The translations under genes and the position numbers were made by a program. A DNA stretch of 51,497 bases from an uncultured Ignavibacteria bacterium (GTDB lineage Bacteria; Bacteroidota; Ignavibacteria; Tepidaquicellales; OLB5), in NCBI GenBank assembly GCA_937873695.1, contig CALMYL010000003.1:1-51497 (forward strand), in the 5' to 3' direction. The stretch's first letter is position 1. Each line of letters starts with the position of its first letter. The notes below the pieces were generated by a model. The model worked only from the letters and a program-made list of their open reading frames with translations, ran no database searches and was not told the origin of the DNA. This document shows, piece after piece, positions 1-7,660 of the stretch.

Positions 1-49
1 AAAACACAAATTTAATAAACAATTGTGAGGCTTGCACTTTTTAACATAC

Positions 50-57
50 TATCTTTG
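50..57 (+). promoter_or_regulatory. TATCTTTG box, Bacteroidota-type -7 promoter element
   Basis: TATCTTTG matches the Bacteroidota sigma consensus TAnnTTTG. A TTG lies at 32-34, but the spacing of 15 is shorter than the usual 19-20. An ATG begins only two bases after the box. The first recognisable gene starts 154 bases downstream, so this may drive it with a long leader. The match is seen in the sequence; promoter activity is inference. Confidence 0.4.
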
Positions 58-59
58 TA

Positions 60-134
60 ATGGGAGACTTATTAAAATCTAATTTGTCATATTTCGATTA
101 TTTACATTTTAGGTGGGTACTACCAAATTTCTAA
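60..134 (+). CDS. possible 24-residue leader ORF
   Basis: An ATG immediately after the TATCTTTG box opens a 24-codon frame (MGDLLKSNLSYFDYLHFRWV and four further residues) ending in TAA at 132-134. No ribosome-binding site can exist upstream if transcription starts at the box, so it would be leaderless. It has several aromatic residues, no known domain, and could be chance. It is listed because the same box-ATG arrangement recurs at 5883 and 39762. Confidence 0.2.
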   Translation: MGDLLKSNLSYFDYLHFRWVLPNF

Positions 135-210
135 ATTTCTTATCATTATATTATTTACGATATTTATAACTTAATCTGCATCAGATTTTGCTTATAACAC
201 ATACAAACCG

Positions 211-1560
211 ATGAAATTTGAAGAGATAGAGCTCTCCGGATTTGGAAAGTACCCTAAGGCTAAATGCAAAGTAACGCGTCCGCCCGGGATATTTGATATA
301 AACGAACTGCTCAAAAATAATACCGTTATACCCCGCGGCCTTGGCCGCAGCTACGGCGATGCTTCGCTGAATGATAAAGGTGTAGTTTCTGAATCACTGC
401 TGATGAACCGCTTCATTTCTTTTGATGAAGAAACAGGCATTTTAAAATGCGAAGCAGGCGTAACTTATAAAGACCTGCTTGATACTTTTGTTATACGCGG
501 ATGGTTTCCCGCGGTTACACCCGGCACAAAATATGTGACAATGGGCGGAGCCATTGCAAGCGATGTTCATGGGAAAAATCATCATAAAATTGGCTCCATT
601 TCAAGTTTTGTCAGAAGCTTCAGGATCCTCACTGCGTCCGGAGAGATTATTGAGTGTTCAAGAGAAAACAACAACGGACTTTTCTGGGCTACCGTGGGCG
701 GAATGGGGCTTACCGGTTTCATTCTTGACTGCGAAATTCAGCTGAAAAAGATCACTTCGCCTTATATTTTCAACAAAGCAATAAAACTGGGTAACCTGGA
801 CGCCTTATTTGATAAGATAGAAGAATACAGCGATAATTATCATTATTCAGTTGCATGGATAGATGTTGTTGCAAAGGGCAGCAGCTACGGAAGAGGTATT
901 TTACTGCTCGGCAATAATGCTGAGATCAATGAACTTCCTGAAAAGCTGAAAAAAAGATCGCTGCAGAAATATATTGAAAAAAAGATCTCTGTACCTTTTG
1001 AGATACCTTTTAACACATTAAATAAGCTTACTGTTAGCTTATTTAATGCCGGCATTTATCTGACGGCAAGGAACACTGAAGATTTTCAGCATTACGATAA
1101 GTACTTTTACCCGCTTGATTTTGTTCTGGACTGGAATCACATTTACAGCAAAAGCGGACTAATACAGTACCAGCTGAATGTTCCGCTTGAAAAAGGAAAA
1201 GAAGCGATCGATAAAGTGCTTAAAAAAGTTGTATCCTATGGCGGCGGGTCTTTCCTGGCAGTCATAAAAAAAATGGGGAACCAGGAAGGTATATTATCGT
1301 TTCCTTTTGAAGGTTATACCTTATCGATGGATTTCCCTGTCAGAAAAGGTACTATTGAAATGTGCCGTGAACTGGACAAAATAGTAATCCAGTACGGCGG
1401 AAGGACCTATTTAACTAAAGACTCTATACTTGATGAAAAAACTTTTAAACAAATGTACAGCGGTTTATGGGAAAAATGGATGGAAATTAAAATTAAATAT
1501 GATCCGGATAATAAATTCTCATCAAACCTTGGAAGGAGAATAGGCCTATGTCTCTCCTGA
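211..1560 (+). CDS. DprE1-like FAD-dependent oxidoreductase
   Basis: A 449-residue FAD-binding (VAO/PCMH-type) oxidoreductase. The FAD loop PRGLGRSYGD is at residues 41-50 and GKNHH at 121-125; both are hallmarks of decaprenylphosphoryl-ribose 2-oxidase (DprE1). The actinobacterial enzyme oxidises the 2'-OH of polyprenylphosphoryl ribose on the way to arabinose donors. Near residue 385 the motif TLSMDFP aligns by eye with the DprE1 segment carrying the benzothiazinone-target Cys387, here serine. There is no clear Shine-Dalgarno. The 3' end overlaps the next gene, a DprE2-like reductase, by 13 bases, which strongly supports a two-step epimerase pair. The actual lipid-sugar substrate in this organism is unknown. 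Confidence 0.82.
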   Translation: MKFEEIELSGFGKYPKAKCKVTRPPGIFDINELLKNNTVIPRGLGRSYGDASLNDKGVVSESLLMNRFISFDEETGILKCEAGVTYKDLLDTFVIRGWFPAVTPGTKYVTMGGAIASDVHGKNHHKIGSISSFVRSFRILTASGEIIECSRENNNGLFWATVGGMGLTGFILDCEIQLKKITSPYIFNKAIKLGNLDALFDKIEEYSDNYHYSVAWIDVVAKGSSYGRGILLLGNNAEINELPEKLKKRSLQKYIEKKISVPFEIPFNTLNKLTVSLFNAGIYLTARNTEDFQHYDKYFYPLDFVLDWNHIYSKSGLIQYQLNVPLEKGKEAIDKVLKKVVSYGGGSFLAVIKKMGNQEGILSFPFEGYTLSMDFPVRKGTIEMCRELDKIVIQYGGRTYLTKDSILDEKTFKQMYSGLWEKWMEIKIKYDPDNKFSSNLGRRIGLCLS

Positions 1561-2285
1561 TACTTGGAGCAAACTCACTTATAGCGCAGGCAGCGGCATC
1601 ACACTTTGCTGAAGCCGGGCACGAGATAATTTTCGGCGGCAGGAAGCAGGATGAACCTGAAAAATACGCCAACGATTTCAGCATACGCTACAAAACCAAG
1701 TGCCGCGCTGAATATATTGACGCACTGGATTACCCCTCGCATAAAAAGTTCATTGAAGATGTGCTTGCAAAAACACCGGAGCTTGAATATGCATTAATAG
1801 TATTCGGTTACTTAGGCACCCAGGAAAAAGCGCAGTCTGATTTCGCAGAAGCGCACAGGATAATTGATACTAATTTTACCGGGGTAGTTTCTGTATGTGA
1901 GCTGCTTGCCGCGGAATTTGAATCGGTTAAAAAAGGCAATATTGCCGTAATATCATCTGTTGCCGGTGATAGAGGCAGGCAGAGCAATTACATGTACGGC
2001 TCCGCCAAAGGCGGTTTGACCGTGTATCTTTCGGGACTAAGAAACCGCCTGTTCAAAAGCGGCGTGAATGTGCTCACAATCAAACCCGGCTTTGTTAACA
2101 CTCCAATGACTTACGGAATGCCGCTGCCAAAACCGCTTGTGGCATCACCCGAAAAAGTCGGCAAAGATATCTATAAGGCGATGATAAAGCGGAAAAGTGT
2201 GATATATACACCGTTTTTCTGGCGGTGGATAATGTTAATTATCACTTCAATTCCTGAATTCATGTTCAAAAAGTTAAAATTATAA
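1548..2285 (+). CDS. DprE2-like short-chain dehydrogenase/reductase
   Basis: A 245-residue Rossmann-fold SDR with no signal peptide. The nucleotide-binding region starts at the N-terminus (LILGANSLIAQAAA), the catalytic serine lies in the VISSVAG stretch, and the YxxxK pair is YGSAK near residues 150-154. The best family match from memory is the DprE2 type, which reduces the 2-keto sugar made by DprE1 to the arabinose epimer. Its ATG is preceded by GGAAGGAG and sits inside the end of the DprE1-like gene, so the two are translationally coupled. The last 25 residues look amphipathic or membrane-associated. Confidence 0.82.
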   Translation: MSLLILGANSLIAQAAASHFAEAGHEIIFGGRKQDEPEKYANDFSIRYKTKCRAEYIDALDYPSHKKFIEDVLAKTPELEYALIVFGYLGTQEKAQSDFAEAHRIIDTNFTGVVSVCELLAAEFESVKKGNIAVISSVAGDRGRQSNYMYGSAKGGLTVYLSGLRNRLFKSGVNVLTIKPGFVNTPMTYGMPLPKPLVASPEKVGKDIYKAMIKRKSVIYTPFFWRWIMLIITSIPEFMFKKLKL

Positions 2286-2296
2286 TTTTTTTGATA

Positions 2297-2320
2297 GTAG
2301 CACAGACATTCCTGTCTGTG
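2297..2320. repeat. GTAG-preceded hairpin, REP-like
   Basis: CACAGACA-TTCC-TGTCTGTG is a perfect 8-bp stem with a 4-base loop at 2301-2320, directly preceded by GTAG. GTAG or GGAG before a hairpin is the signature of REP sequences mobilised by RAYT transposases. There is no T-run, so it is a poor intrinsic terminator. Confidence 0.5.
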
Positions 2321-2353
2321 TATAATCACCGGTATCAGGTTATTAACTGACAC

Positions 2354-2368
2354 GTGAACGAAGTTCAC
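2354..2368. repeat. GAA-triloop mini-hairpin
   Basis: GTGAAC-GAA-GTTCAC is a perfect 6-bp stem closing on a C(GAA)G triloop. It lies 42 bases before the deoxyhypusine-synthase-like start. The same architecture recurs at 10461, 21378 and elsewhere. Confidence 0.45.
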
Positions 2369-2410
2369 AAACATTTTTATTAAATCATAATCTTCAAAGG
2401 GGAAAAACAA

Positions 2411-3385
2411 ATGACACGCGGTCCAATTTCACAATTTATGGAAAAGCATTACCTTCACTTTAACTCCGCGGCAATGATGGATGCTGCCAAAGCATACGAA
2501 ACACATCTTGCCGAAGGCGGAAAGATGATGATAACACTTGCCGGGGCTATGAGCACAGGCGAGCTTGGAATATCGCTTGCTGAAATGATACGCAATGACA
2601 AAGTGCAGATCATATCCTGTACCGGCGCGAATCTTGAAGAAGACCTGATGAACCTTGTGGCACACTCAAATTACAAACGAGTGCCAAATTACCGGGATTT
2701 GACTCCTAAGGAAGAATGGGACCTGCTTGAAAAAGGACTTAACCGTGTAACTGATACATGTATCCCCGAAGAAGAAGCTTTCCGCCGGCTGCAGAAGCAT
2801 ATATATGAATTGTGGAAAGATGCTGAATCAAAAGGAGAGCGTTACTTTCCGCATGAGTATATGTATAAAATGATATTAAGCGGTGTGCTTGAGCAATATT
2901 ACGAAATTGACCCGAAAAACTCCTGGATGATTGCTGCGGCTGAAAAGAATCTGCCTATAATAGTACCGGGTTGGGAAGATTCCACAATGGGTAATATTTT
3001 TGCTTCATACTGTATAAAAGGAGAGTTAAAGCCTTCCACAATGAAATCAGGCATTGAATATATGGTAACATTAAGCGAGTGGTACAGGAAAAATTCAGGC
3101 GGCAAGGGTGTCGGTTTCTTTCAGATAGGCGGCGGTATTGCCGGTGATTTCCCAATCTGCGTTGTGCCTATGATGTACCAGGATCTTGAGTGGCACGATG
3201 TGCCGTTCTGGAGCTATTTCTGCCAGATATCCGATTCAACAACAAGCTACGGTTCATATTCAGGCGCTGTTCCAAATGAAAAAATTACATGGGGCAAGCT
3301 GGATATTAATACTCCCAAATTCATTGTTGAAAGTGACGCGACAATTGTAGCACCGCTTATGTTCGCCTGGCTTTTAGGATGGTAG
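2411..3385 (+). CDS. deoxyhypusine synthase-like protein
   Basis: 324 residues matching the deoxyhypusine synthase superfamily (NAD-dependent aminobutyl transfer from spermidine). The family's catalytic-lysine motif is retained as TWGKLD with Lys296, and glycine-rich NAD-contact segments are visible (ISCTGANLEEDL near residue 60; GGGIAGDFP near 240). Bacteria have no eIF5A, so the protein substrate of the eukaryotic enzyme is absent. Characterised bacterial relatives transfer the aminobutyl group to small amines, for example making homospermidine. It starts after AAAGGGG and appears monocistronic. Family assignment is firm; the polyamine product is inference. Confidence 0.88.
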   Translation: MTRGPISQFMEKHYLHFNSAAMMDAAKAYETHLAEGGKMMITLAGAMSTGELGISLAEMIRNDKVQIISCTGANLEEDLMNLVAHSNYKRVPNYRDLTPKEEWDLLEKGLNRVTDTCIPEEEAFRRLQKHIYELWKDAESKGERYFPHEYMYKMILSGVLEQYYEIDPKNSWMIAAAEKNLPIIVPGWEDSTMGNIFASYCIKGELKPSTMKSGIEYMVTLSEWYRKNSGGKGVGFFQIGGGIAGDFPICVVPMMYQDLEWHDVPFWSYFCQISDSTTSYGSYSGAVPNEKITWGKLDINTPKFIVESDATIVAPLMFAWLLGW

Positions 3386-3388
3386 GAA

Positions 3389-3736
3389 TTATTTTTTACA
3401 ATTAGCTGATAAATAGCCGAGAATTAAACTGTATTCATCTTTGTTTAGCTCGGCTTTTTCTTTCATCTCAACCAGGTTCTCTTTCCATTGTTTCAGTTTG
3501 TAATCCTTCGGTTCATACAGCATATGGCACTTCTGGCATTTCTTTTCGTAAAGTAATTTACCTTCGGCAAGTTTTATTTTTTTTAGTTCAAGCGAGTCGT
3601 TGGTAACTGTTAGTGAATCACTTGTTTTAAGTGGATCAGCATAAAAGTAATTTGCAGTATCACTTTTTATGTCATACTGCAAATATAAAAATCCGCACAG
3701 CAATGATGCAGTTAATATTTTATAAAATATCTTCAC
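3389..3736 (-). CDS. small monohaem c-type cytochrome
   Basis: A 115-residue protein with an N-terminal signal or anchor helix (about residues 5-20) and one haem attachment site CQKCH at residues 67-71. Candidate axial methionines are Met72 and Met91. It is shorter than class I cytochromes and ends in a Lys-rich helix, so it is probably a small periplasmic electron carrier or a haem sensor piece. Its stop lies four bases from that of the convergent deoxyhypusine-synthase-like gene, and its start is 10 bases after the outer-membrane protein gene at 3747, suggesting one transcript. Confidence 0.75.
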   Translation of the reverse strand: MKIFYKILTASLLCGFLYLQYDIKSDTANYFYADPLKTSDSLTVTNDSLELKKIKLAEGKLLYEKKCQKCHMLYEPKDYKLKQWKENLVEMKEKAELNKDEYSLILGYLSANCKK

Positions 3737-3746
3737 TTATATAAAA

Positions 3747-4529
3747 TCACAATCTAAAGGAAAATAATACTCTTGTTTCAAGTTTTTCGCGTTCACCAAG
3801 CACAAGATTTGTTTCACCCGTTTTGCCTTTAAGCGCAGTCAGCTGCGGAAGAACAGTTAATGTAAGCCACCAGTTTGGCTGCGAAAATGATACTACGGGT
3901 CCGGCAAATAAAGCTGAGTGCTCCATTTCACCTTCAACAAACTGGTTATGATTGCGAACTTCGATACCCGCTGCAAATGAGTTTGAAATATCATAACTCC
4001 ATCCCAGACCGCCTTCAAGCACCATCTCTGTTTCCGGCGCATGTGAACCAAGCTCCCACTCATTTTCAAATACAAGGTTTAACGCAAAAGTACTTTTCTT
4101 TACTTTCTTATCAAAGATCAGTTTCGCTTCCAGTTCAGCTTCATCTGTATTTAGTCCAACTTCACCGTATAAAGCGAACCCAATTGCGTTTTTACCCGGA
4201 CTTAATACCTGGTACTTCCACTCACTTGAAATTCCTTTGAATTCAAACTTACTTGTCATACCTGTGCCATTATCCTGGCTGGTATTCCTGAAGTTAACAT
4301 AAAACGCTGTTTGCAGCCTGTTGGTAATTCCCCATTCAAATTCCATGCGGTGTTCAGTTCTGGCGTAATAAGGGATATCTTTCCCAATTCTTGCGGTTGT
4401 CCATATTTCAAGCTCACGGTTTCCTTTGCCCAGCACTCCGCTTTGATATATATAACCGAACTTTCGTTCGTTTGAATGAATATTTACTGAAAGTACAAAC
4501 AGAAAAATAATAAGTAGTGTTTTTTTCAT
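3747..4529 (-). CDS. outer-membrane beta-barrel protein
   Basis: 260 residues with a signal peptide (MKKTLLIIFLFVLSVNIHS). The rest consists of alternating amphipathic strands rich in Glu/Lys and aromatic residues, ending in an aromatic-flanked C-terminus (TRVLFSFRL) typical of outer-membrane barrels. It resembles transporter-like barrels found beside cytochromes in Bacteroidota, but I do not recognise a substrate. It precedes the small cytochrome c gene by 10 bases, so the pair may act together in the envelope. Confidence 0.65.
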   Translation of the reverse strand: MKKTLLIIFLFVLSVNIHSNERKFGYIYQSGVLGKGNRELEIWTTARIGKDIPYYARTEHRMEFEWGITNRLQTAFYVNFRNTSQDNGTGMTSKFEFKGISSEWKYQVLSPGKNAIGFALYGEVGLNTDEAELEAKLIFDKKVKKSTFALNLVFENEWELGSHAPETEMVLEGGLGWSYDISNSFAAGIEVRNHNQFVEGEMEHSALFAGPVVSFSQPNWWLTLTVLPQLTALKGKTGETNLVLGEREKLETRVLFSFRL

Positions 4530-4549
4530 ACTGAAATTAAATTTTAGGA

Positions 4550-4610
4550 CAGGCTGATATAAACCACTATGCCTTTGGGTTCTTTTCTACTTGACTGAAA
4601 AATCAGCCTG
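4550..4610. repeat. 9-bp inverted repeat in the 4530-4803 gap
   Basis: CAGGCTGAT (4550-4558) and ATCAGCCTG (4602-4610) form a perfect inverted repeat 43 bases apart, just upstream of the minus-strand barrel gene. It could be a large hairpin in the leader or a degenerate repeat element. Confidence 0.35.
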
Positions 4611-4624
4611 CCCGGTTAATATTA

Positions 4625-4722
4625 GACTGATTTAGTCCAATATTGGCTATTAATCATTTGTCTTACAATTCAGATATTTAAGACTTGAATATGTGAAATT
4701 ATTATATACGACTTATTTAGTC
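4625..4722. promoter_or_regulatory. two GACT-N5-AGTC palindromes
   Basis: GACTGATTTAGTC at 4625-4637 and GACTTATTTAGTC at 4710-4722 differ by one base and share the dyad GACT/AGTC. They sit 85 bases apart, start to start, in the very AT-rich gap between the divergent barrel gene (minus) and the DUF218 gene (plus). This arrangement suits paired operator sites; the regulator is unknown. Confidence 0.35.
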
Positions 4723-4803
4723 TTATATATAAAGAAATACACGAAACTTTTAACCTAATTAAGTATATTTATATATTCATTTGCTAAAATTAAGAAATTT
4801 TGA

Positions 4804-5880
4804 TTGAGTAACACTAAAACAGCATCCGGTAACAGGCTGATAATTTTCTGGCTTATATGTTACGAAATATTCATTCTGTTATTCATGGAAGCATATAAAT
4901 ACTGGCTGAACTCTTCGTACACTACCATGCTTTCAAAAAGTTTCCTATCAAGTTTTATATCGGGGTTCAGTATACTTTATACAGGTAATCTGTTCTGGTT
5001 CACAATTTGCCTTATTTCAATAATAGCCATAACCAACATTGCATTACAGTCAGGCAGGGTAAACAGAAGCGCGCTAAGGACGCTTGTGATATTTTCGGTA
5101 ATTTCGCTTCTGCTGCTGGCATTTGCTTTTTTCCAGGGCAGGATACCGCGCGAAACATTCTATGAAAATCTTGTTACACTTTCACAAAAGGGCATACAAA
5201 CAATAACTCTTTCGATATTTGCCATCATTCATTTATTTATAGCCGTATCGGCCTGTGTTATTTCTTTCACTGTACTAATGAAGTTCTATATTTTCAGGAG
5301 TATCTGGATCACATTAATGATAATGGCAGCCGCCTACGGAATAGTATTCCTGTTTGCGTATAACTATACTGATGATTACCAGACGCTGAAAAATACTAAA
5401 AAGACAGTTGATGCGGGTACTGTTCTTGGTGCAGCAGTCTGGGGCGGAAACCGCCCATCACCTGTATTGCGCGAAAGAATAAACAAGGGTTATGAGCTGT
5501 TTGAAGCGGGTATAATCAAAAATATCATCCTTACAGGCGGCGGAGCGCCCGGTGAAATGACGGAGGCCGAAGTATCAAAAAAAGAGCTGCTTAAAAAGGG
5601 AGTGCCTGAACGGAATATATTCATAGAAAACAAATCGAACTCTACCTTAGAGCAGATCCAATACCTAAACAATAATCTTTATAAAAAGAATAATTGGAAG
5701 GATATTGTTATCATAAGCGATAATTTCCATCTGCTTCGCACAAAACAGATATGTAAATTTTTCGGGATAAACGCTTATACAGTCGCGTCAGAAACACCGC
5801 TTTCAACTGAATCATCGTTCAATTTCTGCATTAAGGAAAGTTTTGCAGTAATTTTGTTCTGGTTATTTGGTATAGGATAA
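4804..5880 (+). CDS. membrane protein with DUF218 (YdcF/SanA-type) domain
   Basis: 358 residues. Five hydrophobic helices occupy about residues 10-190. The C-terminal 160 residues are a DUF218 domain: VLGAAVWGG, RINKGYELF, ILTGGGAPGE, and a late SDNFHLLR segment that contains the conserved histidine. Relatives (ElyC, SanA, YdcF) are envelope proteins tied to lipid-carrier and peptidoglycan homeostasis. The start is a TTG at 4804 without a clear ribosome site; the first ATG, at codon 28, would remove the first helix, so TTG is preferred. It ends 13 bases before nusB. Confidence 0.75.
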   Translation: MSNTKTASGNRLIIFWLICYEIFILLFMEAYKYWLNSSYTTMLSKSFLSSFISGFSILYTGNLFWFTICLISIIAITNIALQSGRVNRSALRTLVIFSVISLLLLAFAFFQGRIPRETFYENLVTLSQKGIQTITLSIFAIIHLFIAVSACVISFTVLMKFYIFRSIWITLMIMAAAYGIVFLFAYNYTDDYQTLKNTKKTVDAGTVLGAAVWGGNRPSPVLRERINKGYELFEAGIIKNIILTGGGAPGEMTEAEVSKKELLKKGVPERNIFIENKSNSTLEQIQYLNNNLYKKNNWKDIVIISDNFHLLRTKQICKFFGINAYTVASETPLSTESSFNFCIKESFAVILFWLFGIG

Positions 5881-5882
5881 AT

Positions 5883-5890
5883 TATCTTTG
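5883..5890 (+). promoter_or_regulatory. TATCTTTG box immediately before nusB
   Basis: TATCTTTG matches TAnnTTTG and stands three bases before the ATG at 5894, overlapping the space after the DUF218 stop. If used, the transcript would be leaderless or nearly so. No -33 TTG lies at the expected spacing. Confidence 0.3.
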
Positions 5891-5893
5891 CAG

Positions 5894-6361
5894 ATGGCAT
5901 TAACCAGAAGGCATTTACGGGAAAAATCACTGCAGGTACTCTACGCTTTTAAACTTACCGGCGATCCTATCGAACAGGTAAAACAGCTGCAACTGGGGGA
6001 ACTGGAGAAAAAGGATGACAGAAAATTCTGCGAAGACCTCATAAATCATACTATTAATAACGACGAAAAGTACGAAACAATTATCACCGAAACGGTTGAT
6101 AACTGGGATATGGAGCGCATCGCGCTTATTGATTCAATAATAATTAAGATGTGCCTCACAGAATTTTTCCATTTCGAGGATATCCCGCCCAAAGTATCAA
6201 TTAATGAATCAATTGATATCGCCAAGGATTTCAGCACCCGCAATTCGGGAAAATTTGTGAATGGAGTACTGGATGCGATCCTGGAAAAACTCCAGAAAGA
6301 AAAACTCATTACAAAAAAAGGTAAAGGTCTAATAACCGGTAAAAGACACCCTGTCAGCTAA
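5894..6361 (+). CDS. nusB: transcription antitermination factor NusB
   Basis: 155 residues, all-helical NusB fold. The N-terminal RRHLREKSLQVLYAF is the RNA-binding arginine-rich helix, and KVSINESIDIAKDFSTRNSG followed by KFVNGVLDAIL is the signature C-terminal block. NusB with NusE (S10) binds boxA in rRNA leaders to suppress termination. ATG at 5894 is chosen over the in-frame TTG two codons upstream because homologues start near this point. The C-terminal tail is Lys/Gly-rich. A 32-base gap separates it from the MFS gene. Confidence 0.92.
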   Translation: MALTRRHLREKSLQVLYAFKLTGDPIEQVKQLQLGELEKKDDRKFCEDLINHTINNDEKYETIITETVDNWDMERIALIDSIIIKMCLTEFFHFEDIPPKVSINESIDIAKDFSTRNSGKFVNGVLDAILEKLQKEKLITKKGKGLITGKRHPVS

Positions 6362-6393
6362 AAAGAGTAATCAGAAACTTAATCTTTTAATTA

Positions 6394-7638
6394 ATGGCAG
6401 AACCTTCATCCAGAAACAAATGGTTTACCAAAGATGTTTTCAACTGGTCCCTTTTCGATTTTGCCAACTCAACTTTCGCAACAATAATAGTTGCATTTGT
6501 TTACGCGATCTACTTTAAAAAAGTAGTTGCAGGCAATCAGCCTGTTGGCGATCTTTACTGGTCTGCAGCTATAAATATCTCTATGATACTTGTTGCCGTT
6601 TTAAGCCCGGTGCTCGGCGCGGCAAGCGATCACTACAGCAGTAAGAAAAAATACCTGTTCTTTTTCACATTCCTTTGCATCATTTCAACTGCATTTCTTT
6701 ATTTCATTACAGAAGGTATGATACTTTGGGGAATGATACTCTTTATACTGGCAAATATCGGCTTCCAGGCGGGACTTGGCTTTTACGATGCGTTCATAAA
6801 AGAAATATCAGAATATAAGAACTACAACAAAGTATCTTCCCTTGGATACGCAGTTGGATATCTTGGTTCTCTTGCTTCGCTGGCGGCAGTTATAGTGCTT
6901 CAGGATACTCCCAGGCTGACCTTTATAGCATGCGCAGTTATGTTCCTTCTGTTTTCTCTGCCGATATTCCTTTTTGTGAAGGAAAAGAAAAAAGAAATCA
7001 CCGGCGAACATCCGAATTTCATTAAGATCGGGTTCAAACGAACGCTTGATACACTTAAGCATATTCAGAATTACAAAAACATAAGGATTTTCCTGTTTTC
7101 ATACTTCCTCTATATTGATGGTGTGAACACTATCATTTTCTTTTCGGCAAATTTTGCGCAAACAACACTTAACTTTTCAATTGCTGACCTGATCCTTTTC
7201 TTCATAATTGTACAGGTAACAGCATTATTGGGTTCATTTCTGTTTGGCTGGATTGCAGACAAAACAAGCACCAAAAGAACATTGATATTCATTATTATCA
7301 GCTGGGCGGTTTTAACACTATCGGTATACTTCGCAAACGATAAAACCACTTTCCTTATTATCGGCGCTTTCGCGGGAACATTCCTCGGTTCATCACAGGC
7401 GTTATCGCGCAGCTTTTTCGGCAGGCTTATTCCGGACGAAAAAAAGACGGAGCTGTATGGTTTTTACAGCCTGTTTGAAAAAACTTCAACGATCCTGGGT
7501 CCTTTAACATTCGGGTTGGTTTCGTGGATAACGGGTAACCAAAGATACGCAGTGTTATCGATAATTATTTTCTTCGCTGCGGGACTGCTTTTATTCCGTA
7601 AAGTAAAAGAAAACCCCGCTGAGCTGAGCGGGGTTTAA
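6394..7638 (+). CDS. MFS transporter, UMF1/Atg22-like family
   Basis: A 414-residue integral membrane protein with about 12 helices. The N-terminal signature WSLFDFANSTFATIIVAF and the later SLGYAVGYLGS and SSQALSRSFFGRLIP motifs are those of the UMF1 (Atg22-like) group of the major facilitator superfamily. Fungal relatives export amino acids from vacuoles; bacterial substrates are mostly unknown. It follows nusB by 32 bases. The final codons are part of a terminator hairpin. Confidence 0.85.
   Translation: MAEPSSRNKWFTKDVFNWSLFDFANSTFATIIVAFVYAIYFKKVVAGNQPVGDLYWSAAINISMILVAVLSPVLGAASDHYSSKKKYLFFFTFLCIISTAFLYFITEGMILWGMILFILANIGFQAGLGFYDAFIKEISEYKNYNKVSSLGYAVGYLGSLASLAAVIVLQDTPRLTFIACAVMFLLFSLPIFLFVKEKKKEITGEHPNFIKIGFKRTLDTLKHIQNYKNIRIFLFSYFLYIDGVNTIIFFSANFAQTTLNFSIADLILFFIIVQVTALLGSFLFGWIADKTSTKRTLIFIIISWAVLTLSVYFANDKTTFLIIGAFAGTFLGSSQALSRSFFGRLIPDEKKTELYGFYSLFEKTSTILGPLTFGLVSWITGNQRYAVLSIIIFFAAGLLLFRKVKENPAELSGV
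7611..7636. terminator. hairpin overlapping the MFS gene's 3' end
   Basis: AAACCCCGCT-GAGCTG-AGCGGGGTTT is a perfect 10-bp stem. The right arm encodes the last residues and touches the TAA stop at 7636-7638. It lies between convergent genes and can serve either strand. Confidence 0.7.
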
Positions 7639-7660
7639 GAAAATTTTGCTGAGAATTGAA

